NCBI GenBank assembly: GCA_030544235.1
Contig: CM060461.1
Span: forward strand, 7,013,449-7,077,448
Reading direction: 5' to 3'
DNA length: 64,000 nucleotides
DNA from: Lepturacanthus savala
Taxonomy: Eukaryota > Chordata > Actinopteri > Scombriformes > Trichiuridae
In this document: positions 23,201 to 33,889 of the stretch, in pieces
Layout: every line of letters begins with the position of its first letter
Numbering within the stretch: the stretch's first letter is position 1
Notes under the pieces: generated by a model
The model's database searches: none
Seen by the model: the letters and a program-made list of their open reading frames with translations, nothing else
What the model was told of the DNA's origin: nothing
Program-made: the position numbers and the translations under genes

Positions 23201-26200
23201 GCGGCATATTGGTGACATGTGAGGGTCAGTTTCTGCTCAACCAGAACTAGTTGGTGTGAAATCATAAATCTGACAAGTATTTCTGATGTGTCACACTCAG
23301 AAGAAGCAAAAATCCGTACATAGTGGGGAGGAGACATGTCATACGTTTTCAAACAAGTTTCTCCTCAAAGGTCGTCAGTTTTCTGCTTTTTTTGTTTTAA
23401 CTTGAAAAGTGACAGAAATATGTCGTAGGACTTAGACAAAATAAATACAAAAAAAACTATGGGTTGAAACAGGTTTAAATGCTGAATCGTCAGTTTCAGA
23501 CAGTTACAGAGTTGGCTGTAGTCGAACCAGAGCAGCTTGAACTTGTTTAATAAATGAGACACAGCTGAATATGCCTCTTTCTGTGTGTTTATGCAGATTT
23601 TTGTGACAGATTTGTTCCACGTTTGTTTAGAATCACTGGAGAACCAATGGAGATGGAATCATTAGTTGCTACTTACTGAAACTGTTTTGAGGTTTTTGGC
23701 AGCAACAGTAAAGCCTGCGATGTAAAAGAATGAGAACTGCAGCTGAAATAAAGTATTCAGACGTTGATTGTTCAGAACGACGTAGACATCGTCTAGTCAC
23801 GATGCCGTGTGTCCGTGAGCATTCGTGAGTGAGAACTCAGCGAAGCAAACGATGGAGGTAGAGCAGCTTCTCATCGTGTGATGTCACCACCACGTCCATT
23901 TATTGGCTGTTCCAGGGCTTTTGGTCATACTGTACGATTTTTCGGAGTAAATAGACTTTGAGGTTTTTCCCATTTATCATGGAAGTGCAGCTGTTGAAAT
24001 GTTTATTTATATTTACAAAAGTTAAGTGGAGAAATGCACAAGCTATATAAAACGACATTAAAAAACTTTATCTATTAGGAAATGTACTTTTACCAACTTG
24101 CAGCTCAGCTTTAACTTAAGGTTGACTTTTGTATTTATTTTTTTTTTATTTTACAGCAATGGACATGAAAGCAGTCAAGGAGGAAATTGCAGAAGAAGAG
24201 GACGACGATGTCCCAGGTAAAGATGGAAATAATCAACACTTTAATGTGTTGGTCATTTAGGGGTTTCTGTTTGTTCTTATGATCAAGTTAATTTATGATG
24301 TGCGAGTATAAGAACAGGGAATGTTGTACAAACTGTAAAGCCCATTGGGGCAAATCTGATTAGTAATTTGGGGCTATACAAATAATATTAAATTGAATTA
24401 AGAAAAAAAATTATACAGGTATTGGGGTTAAAAAATGATTACCATAAATTAACAAATGATAGCTGAGTTTCAATTAACCTCCAGGTCCCGTTTAAATTCC
24501 GGGAGCAGATGTCCAATTTGACAAATAACTGCTGGTTGCAAATTCGAGCTAAACGATTAATTGCATTTGCAATAATATCATGATATGATAATATATCCGT
24601 TTTTATAACCGCAGCATGTGCGATTACAACTTAATCACGTGACACGAGGGAAAGCGTGGAGAACCCTGCTGCATTAACTTTTCAAATCTGTCGCGAAACA
24701 TCCTCTGGCTCGACAGAACAGACAGAAACGGACACAGCTGATACTTTATTCTCGATGAGGAACGGAACGTTGTGGAACTACTGCAGTTTCAACAAAAGCT
24801 GCTCAGCAGCATCGGGTGTTGTGCGGAGCATGGCGTGCTCCTACTACATGCTGCTTCATGCCATTATGCAATCATCTGAAATCACTCATGCAATTATTTC
24901 AACAAAAATACCACCCCCACCCACCTATGCAACCATATAAAATAATGATGTACTGATCCAGGTTTTCCGATCCAGTCCGATACCGATCCATGGGCTGAAC
25001 ACATCGGCCGATATCCGATACCGATCTGATACTACTGTTGAATGAATGAACTGTTGTGTGGGCATGAAGCGGAATCACCGCACAGCCCCTTTAGCATGGA
25101 TGGTAAGGTGGATGAGTGTCTTTTAAGCTAAAATCACATGTAAAGCTCCAGCAAACTTTATTTTCTGTGTCTACTAAAGACAGATAAAATATGCTTTTGC
25201 TTTTATTATACTGGGATGAATAATTCAATTAAAAAATAATGAACATCTTTTTGGAACAGTAGCAACAATTCTGCCTTCTGTATCAAAGTGATCATTAGTT
25301 ACTATGTGCTGTTACTCTTTAATCATCATTAATAAGAAAAGTTTGATAGAGAAACGGAGTGTCTTTATTAAAGTGATATAAACGGGAAACGGGGCGATGC
25401 AAAGATATAACTGGCAGGTCCGCGGGGACGTACTGTGTGAGTTGTTGCGTCAACGCGACGTGCACCGACATGTCGCATCAACATTAACTACAAGGGCTGT
25501 GATTGGTCAGTTCAGCGGTGGTGGTCTACAAGTCTCCTCCGCAAACGGCTTCTCTATCACTTCCGCTTCAACATTTGGCACAAAAGCATTTTCTCATTAT
25601 CAATGGGCACCAAACATACGCGCTACATCCGGTTAACTGAAGGAGGATTAGGACCAGGGAAAAAAAACGCTGCTACATACAGTCTGGAATATGTTTTATT
25701 TCACGCTTATGCAATAAAAGCATTTGCTCTGTGATATCGATAAGCTCCAAATACACGTGCTGCATCCTGATACAAGAATGAAAGAAAAAAAAAACAGGCA
25801 AACGAAAAAAAGTCTGTTACATCCAGTCCTGAATTTGTCTTATTTAGGTGTTTTTTGCCAGTTTTTTCTTTTTTGTGCTGGACTTTCTTTTGTTTTTTAC
25901 CTGGTGTTCAGTTGCTACTGTGAAGAGGAAGCATTGATTCATCAGACCAACACGTTCCCTCTACTCAGAACTTCTCCCTGTGATAAACATCTTCATTAGC
26001 GGCTTGTGAGCGGGTTGTTCAGAGTCTGGGACACACGTCGGAGTTGTTTTTTATGGTGTTTATTTAGCGACGTTATTATCTCTCCTCACAATTTTCACCA
26101 CACACAGCGGTTGGATTTGTTATCTTAAGTTTAAAATGTTTCCTAAAGACTCAGTCTGGTGGTGGCTCCATGTTACTGTTTGCTTGAATGCTGCGCTGCT

Positions 26201-27842
26201 CTGTGTGATGACGTAACCAGCAGCAAACACAGAATCAAAGAAACTAGATGCGTGACTGGATCGGAACACTGGATCGGCATCTTTCATCCGATCCAGCTGA
26301 TTTGTCGGTATCAGAGCAGATATCTGGTATTGTATCGGCCCATCTCTAATATAAACCAAAGTTCACGCTCAGGATTTTGTTTTTGCTTTAATCCCTGTGT
26401 ATGGGTGCGATACAACAGCTGTATGGGTGCGATACAACAGCTGTATGGGTGCGATACAACAGCTGTATGGGTGCGATACAACAGCTGTATGGCCAAAATT
26501 CCAAGCACCAATGCTGCAAACAAGCCATATACCTTAAGACAGGGATCACTGACAGATGTTTCTGTAATGAGCAGTTAAATAAAAATTGATTTGTTTGAAG
26601 TCAGAGCTTTTAATTTAATTCTAACAAATAGGTCCAGCCTATAGGAAAGAACATTTAACACTAAATGTATCTAACATTGTGTTGGTCATATCTAAGTTAT
26701 GTTTTGTTGGGGGGAAAAAATTATAAAGTAGAGGATAAAATTTAAAATATAAATCAGAAGGCAAGGCAAGTTTATTTATATGGTACATTTCAACATCAAG
26801 GTAATTCAAAGTGCTTTACATAAAACATTAAAAGCATCAAGATACAATTTAAAACTTAATAAAAATTGATTAAAAAACAACTAAGAATTAAAATTTATAT
26901 TTTTGAAATTAAAACAAAATAAAAAAAATCAAGAACAAGTTACAGTACAGTGTATAGTAATTAAGAATGATATTAGCAGTAGGCAGCATTGAACAGAAAA
27001 GTCTTCAGCTGTGATTTAAAAGCAGTGAGAGTTGCAGCAGACCTGCAGGTCTCTGGGAGTTTGTTCCAGATCTGTGGGGCATAGAAACTGAACACTGCTT
27101 CTCCATGTTTAGTTCTGACTCTAGGAACAGAGAGCAGACCTGATCCAGATGATCCAAGAGGTCTGGATGGTTCATAAGGGATCAGCAGATCTGCATTATA
27201 CCTAGGCCCTAGACCATTCAGGGCTTTATAAACCAGTAAGAGTATTTTAAAGTGAATTCTTTGGCAGACAGGAAGCCAGTGCAAGGACCTTAGAACTGGA
27301 GTGATATGGTCTACTTTTTTAGTCCTAGTCAGGACTCGAGCGGCAGCATTTTGAATCAGCTGCAGCTGTCTGATTGACTTTTTAGAGAAGCCTGTAAAGA
27401 CCCCGTTGCAGTAGTTTAGTCTACTGAAAATAAAAGCATGGACAAGCTTTTCCAAATCTTGCTGAGACATAAGGCCTTTAATCCTTGATATATTCTTCAG
27501 GTGGTAGTAGGCTGACTTTGTAACGTTTTTTATGTGACTATTGAAATTCAAGTCCGAGTCCATAACTACACCCAGATTTCTAGCTTGGTTTGTAGTAATT
27601 TATTAAAAGAAAAAAAAATCAAGGAAGAAAAGACCCCTGACACTGCACGTTTTACTTCTTTGTCAGCCAAGAAATTCCAGACATTGTTGTTTGGGTTTAG
27701 ATAATATGAGTGTTTCTCCAGTACTTTCATAGACATTTAGAATAACCAGTCACTGTCTCAAACCCTGATGTTCTTTGTTGTTTCTTGTCTCTCAGATCTC
27801 GTGGAGAACTTTGATGAAGCCTCAAAGAATGAAGCAAACTGA
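20230..27842 (+). CDS. btf3l4: Transcription factor BTF3 homolog 4 (NAC-beta family), complete
   Basis: Coding exons are 20230-20283, 21682-21795, 22838-23039, 24157-24216 and 27796-27842 (477 nt, 158 aa, the same length as human). The ATG is 7 nt inside an exon whose acceptor is CACAG|CAACACT. BTF3 family proteins are beta subunits of the nascent polypeptide-associated complex at the ribosome exit; BTF3L4 is the close paralogue. The N-terminus has MNQEKLAKLQ and the basic ribosome-contact motif RRKKK. The NAC domain (about residues 33-100) contains VIHFNNPKVQASL and ITGHAETKQLTEMLPGIL. The acidic tail ends [30 protein letters not shown] and IKDDGTVIHF mark BTF3L4 rather than BTF3. After FPRQ the linker reads SMDMKAVKEEIAEEE, which is unlike the mammalian linker. 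The last intron (3.6 kb) contains at least three transposon insertions. Confidence 0.96.
20284..21681 (+). other. btf3l4 intron after the first coding exon
   Basis: It contains a short TG microsatellite (about 20,300-20,328) and a copy of the ATTAATC repeat family (about 20,895-21,262). An open frame from 20,276 runs through the exon-intron border and is not a gene. Confidence 0.75.
20895..21262. repeat. ATTAATC-type interspersed repeat, copy C
   Basis: It has AATTAATTCATTG/AATTGACTAATTCATTAATTAG at one end. The body has CCCCAAAGTCCAAGATGATG, CTACAACCCAAATAC and GAAGACTAAAGAAACCAGA, and it ends in AATTAATTAACTAATGATC. This is the fullest copy in the window. Confidence 0.75.
22205..22345. repeat. 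Imperfect 83-bp tandem duplication
   Basis: AACTACTACAGGTGAG (22,205) and AACTACTACAGGTAAG (22,288) begin two similar units. Each is followed by a TTTAGTGAAGA block and a later ACACTT(C/T)TAAT block. The second unit is diverged. Confidence 0.75.
22600..22660 (+). mobile_element. Tc1-like terminal fragment
   Basis: TACAGTAACAAACATCTGGACACACCTTCTCATTCAAAGG closely follows the usual fish Tc1 inverted-repeat wording (a CAGT...GGACACACCTTCTCATTCAA pattern, from memory). A short inverted continuation, GAAGGTGTG, follows. No transposase is present. Confidence 0.55.
23040..24156 (+). other. btf3l4 intron, no notable content
   Basis: It begins with a short CA run just after the donor and ends with a T-rich polypyrimidine tract before CAG at 24,154-24,156. 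I see no exon, RNA gene or clear transposon in it. Confidence 0.7.
24330..24400 (+). mobile_element. LINE/SINE-type 3' tail fragment
   Basis: TGTAAAGCCCATTGGGGCAA and GGGGCTATACAAATAATATTAAATTGAATT are a typical fish retroelement 3' end wording. Only the tail is present. Confidence 0.5.
24540..24930. mobile_element. Possible non-autonomous DNA transposon fragment
   Basis: GAGCTAAACGATTAATTGCA at the left and the CATGCAATTATTTCAAC region at the right resemble the AACGATTAATCGCA-type repeat common in fish. The interior shows no protein homology. Boundaries and class are guesses. Confidence 0.35.
24945..26350. mobile_element. Non-autonomous DNA transposon with GATCCGATACCGAT-type ends
   Basis: The left end (about 24,950-25,035) is rich in CCGATCC, CCGATACCGATC and ATCGGCCGATATCCGATACC. 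The right end (about 26,250-26,345), read in reverse, has GATGGGCCGATACAATACC, GATACCGAC and GCCGATCCAG. These mirrored GATCGG-rich ends are the hallmark of a hAT-like family common in fish (family knowledge). The 1.4 kb interior is GC-richer around 25,400-25,640 but carries no recognised transposase. It lies in the last btf3l4 intron. Confidence 0.65.
26401..26492. repeat. 22-bp tandem repeat, four identical units
   Basis: The unit ATGGGTGCGATACAACAGCTGT occurs four times without change, at 26,401, 26,423, 26,445 and 26,467, followed by ATGG. Each unit contains the PvuII-type palindrome CAGCTG. The copies are identical, so the array is recent or homogenised. Confidence 0.95.
26757..27600 (-). 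mobile_element. L2-like non-LTR retrotransposon 3' part (RT C-terminal region plus tail)
   Basis: The minus strand has one uninterrupted frame of about 200 codons (27,596 down to 26,973). It reads NLGVVMDSDLNFNSHI, SRLNYCNGVFTGF, LQLIQNAAARVLTRTKK, HITPVLRSLHWLPV and FKILLLVYKALNG, and then IWNKLPETCRS near the end. This is the C-terminal part of ORF2 of fish L2-type LINEs. The 3' tail on the minus strand has GTAAAGCACTTTGAATTACC and ATATAAATAAACTTGCCTTGCC. The element is 5' truncated, lacking the endonuclease and the catalytic RT core, so it cannot act on its own. The intact frame suggests a fairly recent insertion. It lies antisense in btf3l4 intron 5. Confidence 0.85.
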
Positions 27843-28225
27843 GGAATCCCTTTTTTTTTTTCGTTTTTCCCGTCAAACCTTTTTTTTCTTTTTTTTTCTT
27901 TTTTTTAAAAACCTCTCACAGCCTCACAAAGGGCATTTCCTCTTGTGAGGAAACGGTTGTTAAAGGTGCAATGCATCATCTTCGGAGATGTGAACCACTT
28001 TGGTTTCCGCCTGCCACAGCTGCACAACAGCAGCATCATGCAGATCCAGCAGGTTTGGTCCTGGTGGGCTGTGATGATGTGGATGTGCAGAGAGAACGAG
28101 ACCAGATCAACTCTCAGCACCCGAAGGACTCCAACTGCTTTACACACAAGCATTCTACATGGTTAAACGTGGCTAGTATTTAAGAGATTGTTTATGAAAT
28201 ACAATAAAAGTGAATTAAAATTCAC
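27843..28225 (+). other. btf3l4: btf3l4 3' untranslated region
   Basis: It begins with long T-rich runs (27,850-27,906). AATAAA at 28,203 is followed by AAGTGAATTAAAA, a plausible end. Length and end are inferred. Confidence 0.6.
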
Positions 28226-29269
28226 TTAACATATAGTGGATATGAATTTAATAAAACATTTTTGGGCTATTGGTGTTTCTCTTTATTACTTGACCTTTTT
28301 AGATTATTTCTTATTGTTGGCCACTGGAAGATAACTTGATAACAGATGAATCCAAATAAAACAACAGCAGTGTTGTATTTTCCTCCATATCTACTTTTAA
28401 TGGAGTTTTGAATTGGTGGGTTAGGCCTTTATATGTAAAGAATGTGTAATGGAATGCTCATTTTACAGATATATTAAACACTAAAGCCTATTAAAAGCCC
28501 CGTAGTGCACCTCTTCTTTTCAACTTCCTTGAATTCTTAGACTTTGGAACCATTATATGTAACAATGTCTCTGGGGTTAATTTATTCGTACGAGTACGAT
28601 CCACTTCACATTATTTGTGTCGGATGTAAGACATTTATTCTGATACTGTGAATCAGCAATGCTGGAATAAGTAATAAAACTGAATCAAGTAGCAATACAA
28701 CATAGTAAAATACAAGTATAAGCGCTGCATTCACAACTTTGAGTAAAATTATATGGAGAATGTCCTTGAAAAGTAGTAGTACTGGGTGAGCATTTTATTA
28801 TTACTAATACATTGACAGTAAAGGTAATTTTAACGTTTAATAAACAGGAGCTACTTTAACCTCTGCATTTTATTATTGTACTGTTATTGTAGCCATTACA
28901 TGCGGGTCAGTCTATTATGTTAAAACTGAGCATTAAATCTTAATCTGCAAAGTATACGACAGCTGTCAAAAGAAAAGTAAGAAGTACCTGTAAAAAGCTG
29001 TAGAAATACAAAATAAATTAATTTTTTGCCCCACCCAAGTACAAAATCTGGATTTTGTAAAATCTGTAATTCTATTTCTTTTTTTAACTTGTGCTTTTAT
29101 TTTGTTGCATCACTTTGTGATCTCGATCAGTGGTTAATCATCAATAAGTATTGGGTTTGATTTCCATCACTAATATGCAGCAGGGATCGTGTGTATGAAC
29201 AGGAAAAGGTCACAGAGTTTGGGTGGAATCTCCAGATCACAACATCCACAACAACGCTGTCACATCCCG

Positions 29270-29590
29270 TTTATTGATCATCGGTGACGCTGCTCTGCTG
29301 CATCGTGCTGATCAATGAGCCGCTGCTTCCTCCCCTCGTGACAGTGGCGGATTCTGACAAGGTTACGGGAGGATGAAACGGGCCATTTTGGCTCTGAGGT
29401 GTCGTGCCGGGAGCGGGACGGGCTGCGGACCCGCCCCGGGGCTCATCACACCACCTCCTGCCCGGTTTGAGCCAAAATGTCCCTGCTGCTGATCACAGAA
29501 CCGAGACAAGTTACAGACAATCTGCACGCTGCAAACCGGAAACTGGATGTCGCCTTGAAAATAAAAGTCCCTAAAGCGCACTTTTTTTTT
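29270..29590. other. GC-rich island with inverted repeats, unassigned
   Basis: CATTTTGGCTC (about 29,382) mirrors GAGCCAAAATG (about 29,469) around a very GC-rich centre (GGGACGGGCTGCGGACCCGC). The right edge is AAAATAAAAGTCCCTAAAGC. It stands out sharply from AT-rich flanks. It may be a transposon terminus or a small CpG island; I cannot decide. Confidence 0.4.
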
Positions 29591-29769
29591 TACTTACAGA
29601 ATGTTTTCCTTTTACTATTTTATAGACTAAACAATTAATTGACCTGAGACGAAATACCCAGATTGATTAATAATAAAAAATGTAAATTGCTGTTCTATAT
29701 GTATTTCACCTCAAGTCAGACATATTTCTACTCCACTAGATCCATTACACAGGCATGCTGTGGTCCTTT

Positions 29770-29950
29770 CTTCTTATCATAATTCTGTGGTATGCTTTTT
29801 CCTCATATTGTTTATTTTTTATTTATTTTTAATTATATTCCTCAGCACTGTTGATTTGTATTGTTTCCACTGTTTTAACTGTAAAACACTTTGAGTTGCA
29901 CTTCATGTATGAAAGGTGCTATACAAATAAAGATTATTATAATAATCATT
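29770..29950 (+). mobile_element. L2-type retroelement 3' tail
   Basis: GTAAAACACTTTGAGTTGCA, then TGAAAGGTGCTATACAAATA and AAGATTATTATAATAAT, is a characteristic fish LINE/SINE 3' end. No coding part remains. Confidence 0.7.
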
Positions 29951-30489
29951 ATCAGTTAAACTAGTCAATCAGTGATAAAAATCCAACGCGGATATAACAA
30001 TAAGGGGTCATTCTGCCATATAATATATTACATTTGACTGATAATACTCAAGTATCATGGCCAAGGTCATTTTTGAGCTACTTGTACTTATTTTTCCTAT
30101 TATATTATTAAAACCTCTTTCAGTGATTATATGAGGGCAAACTGGAAGGTAAAGGACTCTTGAAAAACAGTTTTTTGTGCTTTACAAACCTTTTGTCATC
30201 AATTGATAATATTGTATCCCATATAGTATGTTTGCTTTTAGACATTGGTTTATACATAAAATGGCCAAAACAGTCATAATTCTATCATTATGTTACAAAT
30301 GGATAGAATTACAGTATGAAAATATTCCCATTTTTGCTGGAGACCCCATGGAACCCTCTCAAAGATTCCACTTTTTAAACATGCTTACATATACAAATAA
30401 TGCAATAGCATGTTGTATTATTTATAGTTAAATTGTGTTTTTATAGCTATACTTAAATCCCTTTACTCACGTTTTCAACGCAGACGCTC

Positions 30490-30795
30490 GTTAATATTCA
30501 GTCAACCGTTAGTGAACGTTTATTTTGAAACACATAACCGGAAGTCCCGTTTGTTCTTTCTGCCACTTCGCCGCTGCTCCGTATTTTTTCCCTGGTATTG
30601 AACCGTCTGAGGAGGAGGAGGGATCGCTGAGTTCTCGTCGTCCAACTCCGACAGACCTGAGCTCGAGCTCTACTCTCCGCCACCGGGCAGCGGAGGGTCC
30701 GCAGCGCACGAGGACACTCAGAAATAGCCGCCAAAGGCGATTAGAGTCATGACGGACACTACCGGAGGAGCACCGTAGACATGAGGATTCCTCCG
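30490..30795 (+). promoter_or_regulatory. zfyve9: zfyve9 promoter and candidate non-coding exon 1
   Basis: This is a CpG-rich block after AT-rich DNA. It has a perfect ETS/GABP-type ACCGGAAGT (30,537-30,545) and ends at a strong donor, CTCCG|GTGAGTAA (30,795/30,796). The downstream coding exon of zfyve9 has an acceptor before its ATG, so at least one non-coding exon upstream is needed, and this is the best candidate. It contains a 9-codon upstream ORF (30,749-30,778). Assignment to zfyve9 is inference from position and splice signals. Confidence 0.6.
30749..30778 (+). promoter_or_regulatory. Upstream ORF in candidate zfyve9 leader (9 codons)
   Basis: ATG through TAG encodes MTDTTGGAP. A second ATG at 30,781 reads into the donor. 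If the exon is real, both could dampen translation of zfyve9. Confidence 0.4.
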
Positions 30796-31333
30796 GTGAG
30801 TAACTCAATTTGTTGTTTTTTTCTTCTTTTTTAAAATGACATTTCCCAGTCTCCCGTGCATCTCAACGTTAATAAACGTTTCCCCGCCATTGTAAGTGTT
30901 ACCGGAGCTGAAGTCGGTGCGGGAGGCGGCGGGTTTTTAGGGTTTGTTTCGCTAGCTGAATTTACGTCAATTACACAACACGTTAACACTTCTGTTACGA
31001 GCTGCAGCTCAACATTAAAACATAGCGGTGCAGCACGGGGGTAAATAGAGAATTAGACTGAAATAACCCCTGTAGAGGTGCTTTTATTTCTAAGTCTCGT
31101 AGCCTGGAAGACCACCGACTCCTGACGGCGTGAGTGTCCGTCAGAGCAGCGAGTCGCTGCCGCCACTCGGTGCAGGACACCCCGCGGAACCTGAGGCTAA
31201 TCCAGCAGCTACCAGCTCCTCTAATGCTCATATTTACCCTCTAAATCACACATGTTCACCATATTGTTGAAGCCACTTGTTTTCAAACTTACTCCTGTGG
31301 CCTTTTTGTCGTGTATTTATGGTCGCGGGCGTT

Positions 31334-31620
31334 AAAGGGGCCCTGGTATTAAATGAAGCACTTTTTAAGTGCTGGTGTGTAAATATTGAGGTCTCTGGTG
31401 TTTCTGCTAACACACACACACCGTGAAATTGGACCACCCACTCGTTTATGTTGTGGTGTGGCCTCTTCTGGAGTGCTGCTGAAAGCTGGATGAAACACAG
31501 CATGTTTAGAAATGATTCCTGTTGTGATGTCACAACAGGATGGGAAGTTCGTAGTGGCTGCCCCCTCCTCATGGGCTCAACTGGAGCAGGGAATGAGCCC
31601 CTGTAAAATGGTAGATCTTT
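31334..31620 (+). mobile_element. TTAA-ended MITE-like repeat with perfect palindrome, copy 2
   Basis: It starts TTAAAGGGGCCCTGGTATTA. It shares AGTGCTGGTGTGTAAATATT, GGAGTGCTGCTGAAA and the palindrome TCCTGTTGTGA-TG-TCACAACAGGA (31,517-31,540) with the copy at 18.1-18.4 kb, in opposite orientation. Confidence 0.7.
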
Positions 31621-32729
31621 TTTTCCTGAGCAGCAAAACCCCACTAAATGACTTGTTTCACTATCAACCTTTAAACCATTAATTTAGTAACATTTGGAAT
31701 GTCTAGAAGAGCCACACTATTTTAATTATTTTAACCCGGGTCATGTTAGCCAGAGGGCTAAACAGTTAGCAGAATAACATTTTCCATTGCATTCCATTCG
31801 GGAAGTGTCCATTTAGCCTTAATGCACCACAGACAAACTCTTACAGGAATTAACAAAATCATAGGCCGACACCAGCTCCCTGAGGGACGTGACATTTCCA
31901 AACAGCGCTAGGCCAGTAACAACAGGTTTGGGTGTGAGTGTGTAAGAAGGCAGCATCCATTGCTGCTGTAGGTCTGACTAGGTGCCTTTGCATCATAAAA
32001 GCATGCTATTTATTTACAAATAGACCATGAAAGTTAAAATAATAAACTGGGAAAATGGGGAAAAATAGTGCTGCTGTAAGTTTAGATAGCATCTCTTAAC
32101 TAATACAACTCTTCGCACTTCTGATGCAAATGAGCCTCATCTGTGCTGATTTAGTTGCTGTTTGAACCTCCTCTGTTTAATATCACAGTGCACTTCCCCA
32201 TGTGTTTACCCAGTAGTCTACCTGTGAATAATATTTACCATCTGAGGCTGTGTTTGGCCGGCAGGCAGCAGCCACGGTCCCCACTTAAGGTTGCATAATC
32301 CGAGCTAATGGTCATCTATCTGCTCTTTGGCGAGGACTGTCTTGTGCATTCATAATTTTATTTTTATTTTTTTGCTGCACCGGGTCCTCGGTGAACCTCT
32401 TACAGCTGCATTTATAGAAGCAGAGCCCAGCCCACCGCCGCCTTGTATAGTCATTACCAGCGAGAGGAATTAAAAAATGAATTTGTCGTGAAGAGAAAGC
32501 CAGATCCGATAACATCAAAGTCAGTGTAACTTTCACATCACAGGCGAGGCTTAAGCCTTGTATCCCCATAGTTTCAGCCTCATCACTTCAATTGTCGCAT
32601 GCTGGATGTGAAACATACAGGATGACATTTGATAATGTTTTTTGACCTCCAACAAGAGGAATAAATATCTCAGTAGATCTTCAAGCTGTATTAAAAACCC
32701 AGGAGGGTTGAGTAGACTGATCCAACAGG

Positions 32730-32731
<2 letters not shown>

Positions 32732-32782
<51 letters not shown>
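32732..32782. repeat. TG microsatellite, about 25 units
   Basis: An uninterrupted GT dinucleotide run. It is long enough to be polymorphic. Confidence 0.95.
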
Positions 32783-32784
<2 letters not shown>

Positions 32785-33123
32785 AGACTTCCCAGATGTA
32801 GGTTACGGTACGCTTTCAGAAAGTATTACAAGTCTCTCCCTGATGACAGCCCAGCAGCAGCCTGTCTCCGTTTTGCTGTTTTTTTTTTTTTCGTTTTTTT
32901 TTGTCTTGTGGTGGTTAAATGTAGATCAAAACATGAGGGAGAAGGGAAGCTCATAATAGCTTTTGACACTTGCTGTGAAGCAGAGCGGCTCTGTGTTACA
33001 GGACGACGGCTCCCGCCTCCTTTAACGTTCCTTCTTCAATCCTCAGCAGATTCAACATTTCAACCTCCCATCAAAGACGGATTTGGAGGAGACAAACGTG
33101 TGCGTCTTGTTGTTCTTTCATGA

Positions 33124-33149
33124 GTTTTTTTTTTTTTTTTTTTTTTTAC
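33124..33149. repeat. Poly-T run
   Basis: A homopolymer of about 23 T after TGAG; it could mark a retroelement insertion on the minus strand. Confidence 0.8.
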
Positions 33150-33889
33150 TCGCCGGCGTTGAAAGGAATTCCACTTGTTTGCGGAGGTAAAGGCAACTCC
33201 CAGTCGTGCTGCTAGTCAGGGCGGTGGAAACATTACATAATTGTTGTGTCACTCAGTCATAGGATCATGTTGTTAGAAAGTGATGTCAAGTCCATTCTTA
33301 AAGAGAGGAAGTGATCATTTGAGGTTTCCTGTGTTCAGCCGAAGTAGACGGACGTCTGGAGCTCAGCGGGCGGTGCTCCGTATAGATATTAAAACACTGT
33401 TTCTCAGGATGTGAGCTGCCGGTTCATGGAAGTTTATAGTACAAGAGGAGGAGGGGAAACAGGCCAGAAACTGGATCTAGAGCTCCATTCGCTTTCAGAA
33501 ATATTCAAAGAGGTGCTCTCTGTCTCAAGCACCAAACCATCAATGAATGAAACAGCAACTTTAGATATATAGCATGGTCAAAAAAATAGTTTTGCCCTTT
33601 TAAACTTTTAGTTATGGTATTCTGTGTACTTTAATGCTATCTTGTTTGTCCTGCAGTAGAAACTTAAACAAGATAAGTTCCTAACAACATCTGTTGTAAT
33701 GGAAAGAAAAGTAATGGTACTGGCCCTTGATGTAGAAAAACCAGGGTCAACCTGCAAAACACATAACATAAATGAACTGTTTTTCCCCACCAAGTCTTTT
33801 CAAGGAACAAAAAGAAACACGGTGTACATAAGAGCATAAAAACACAGAACACACAGATCCAGACAAATTAAAGCACCAATACATAATTG

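Larger units (their letters stand above)
28226..30490. other. Intergenic region between btf3l4 and zfyve9
   Basis: No gene seen. It contains a GC-rich block (29,270-29,590) with internal inverted repeats and a retroelement 3' tail (29,770-29,950). The rest is AT-rich. Confidence 0.65.

Noticed and set aside
26401..26492. Direct repeats as a CRISPR array
   Set aside because: The units abut with no spacers, and the genome is vertebrate.
26159..26578. 139-codon frame through the 22-bp repeats
   Set aside because: It combines a transposon end and a tandem array. The periodic peptide is a by-product of the repeat.
20230..27842. Calling the NAC gene BTF3
   Set aside because: AITGHAE, IKDDGT and the 158-aa length fit BTF3L4. 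Only the linker is BTF3-like.
29363..29581. 72-codon minus-strand frame in the GC-rich block
   Set aside because: No start context, splice support or homology; GC-rich sequence gives long frames by chance.
30498..30808. Overlapping open frames at the zfyve9 first exon
   Set aside because: Frames of 75-99 codons on both strands arise from low stop-codon density in CpG-rich DNA; none has homology.
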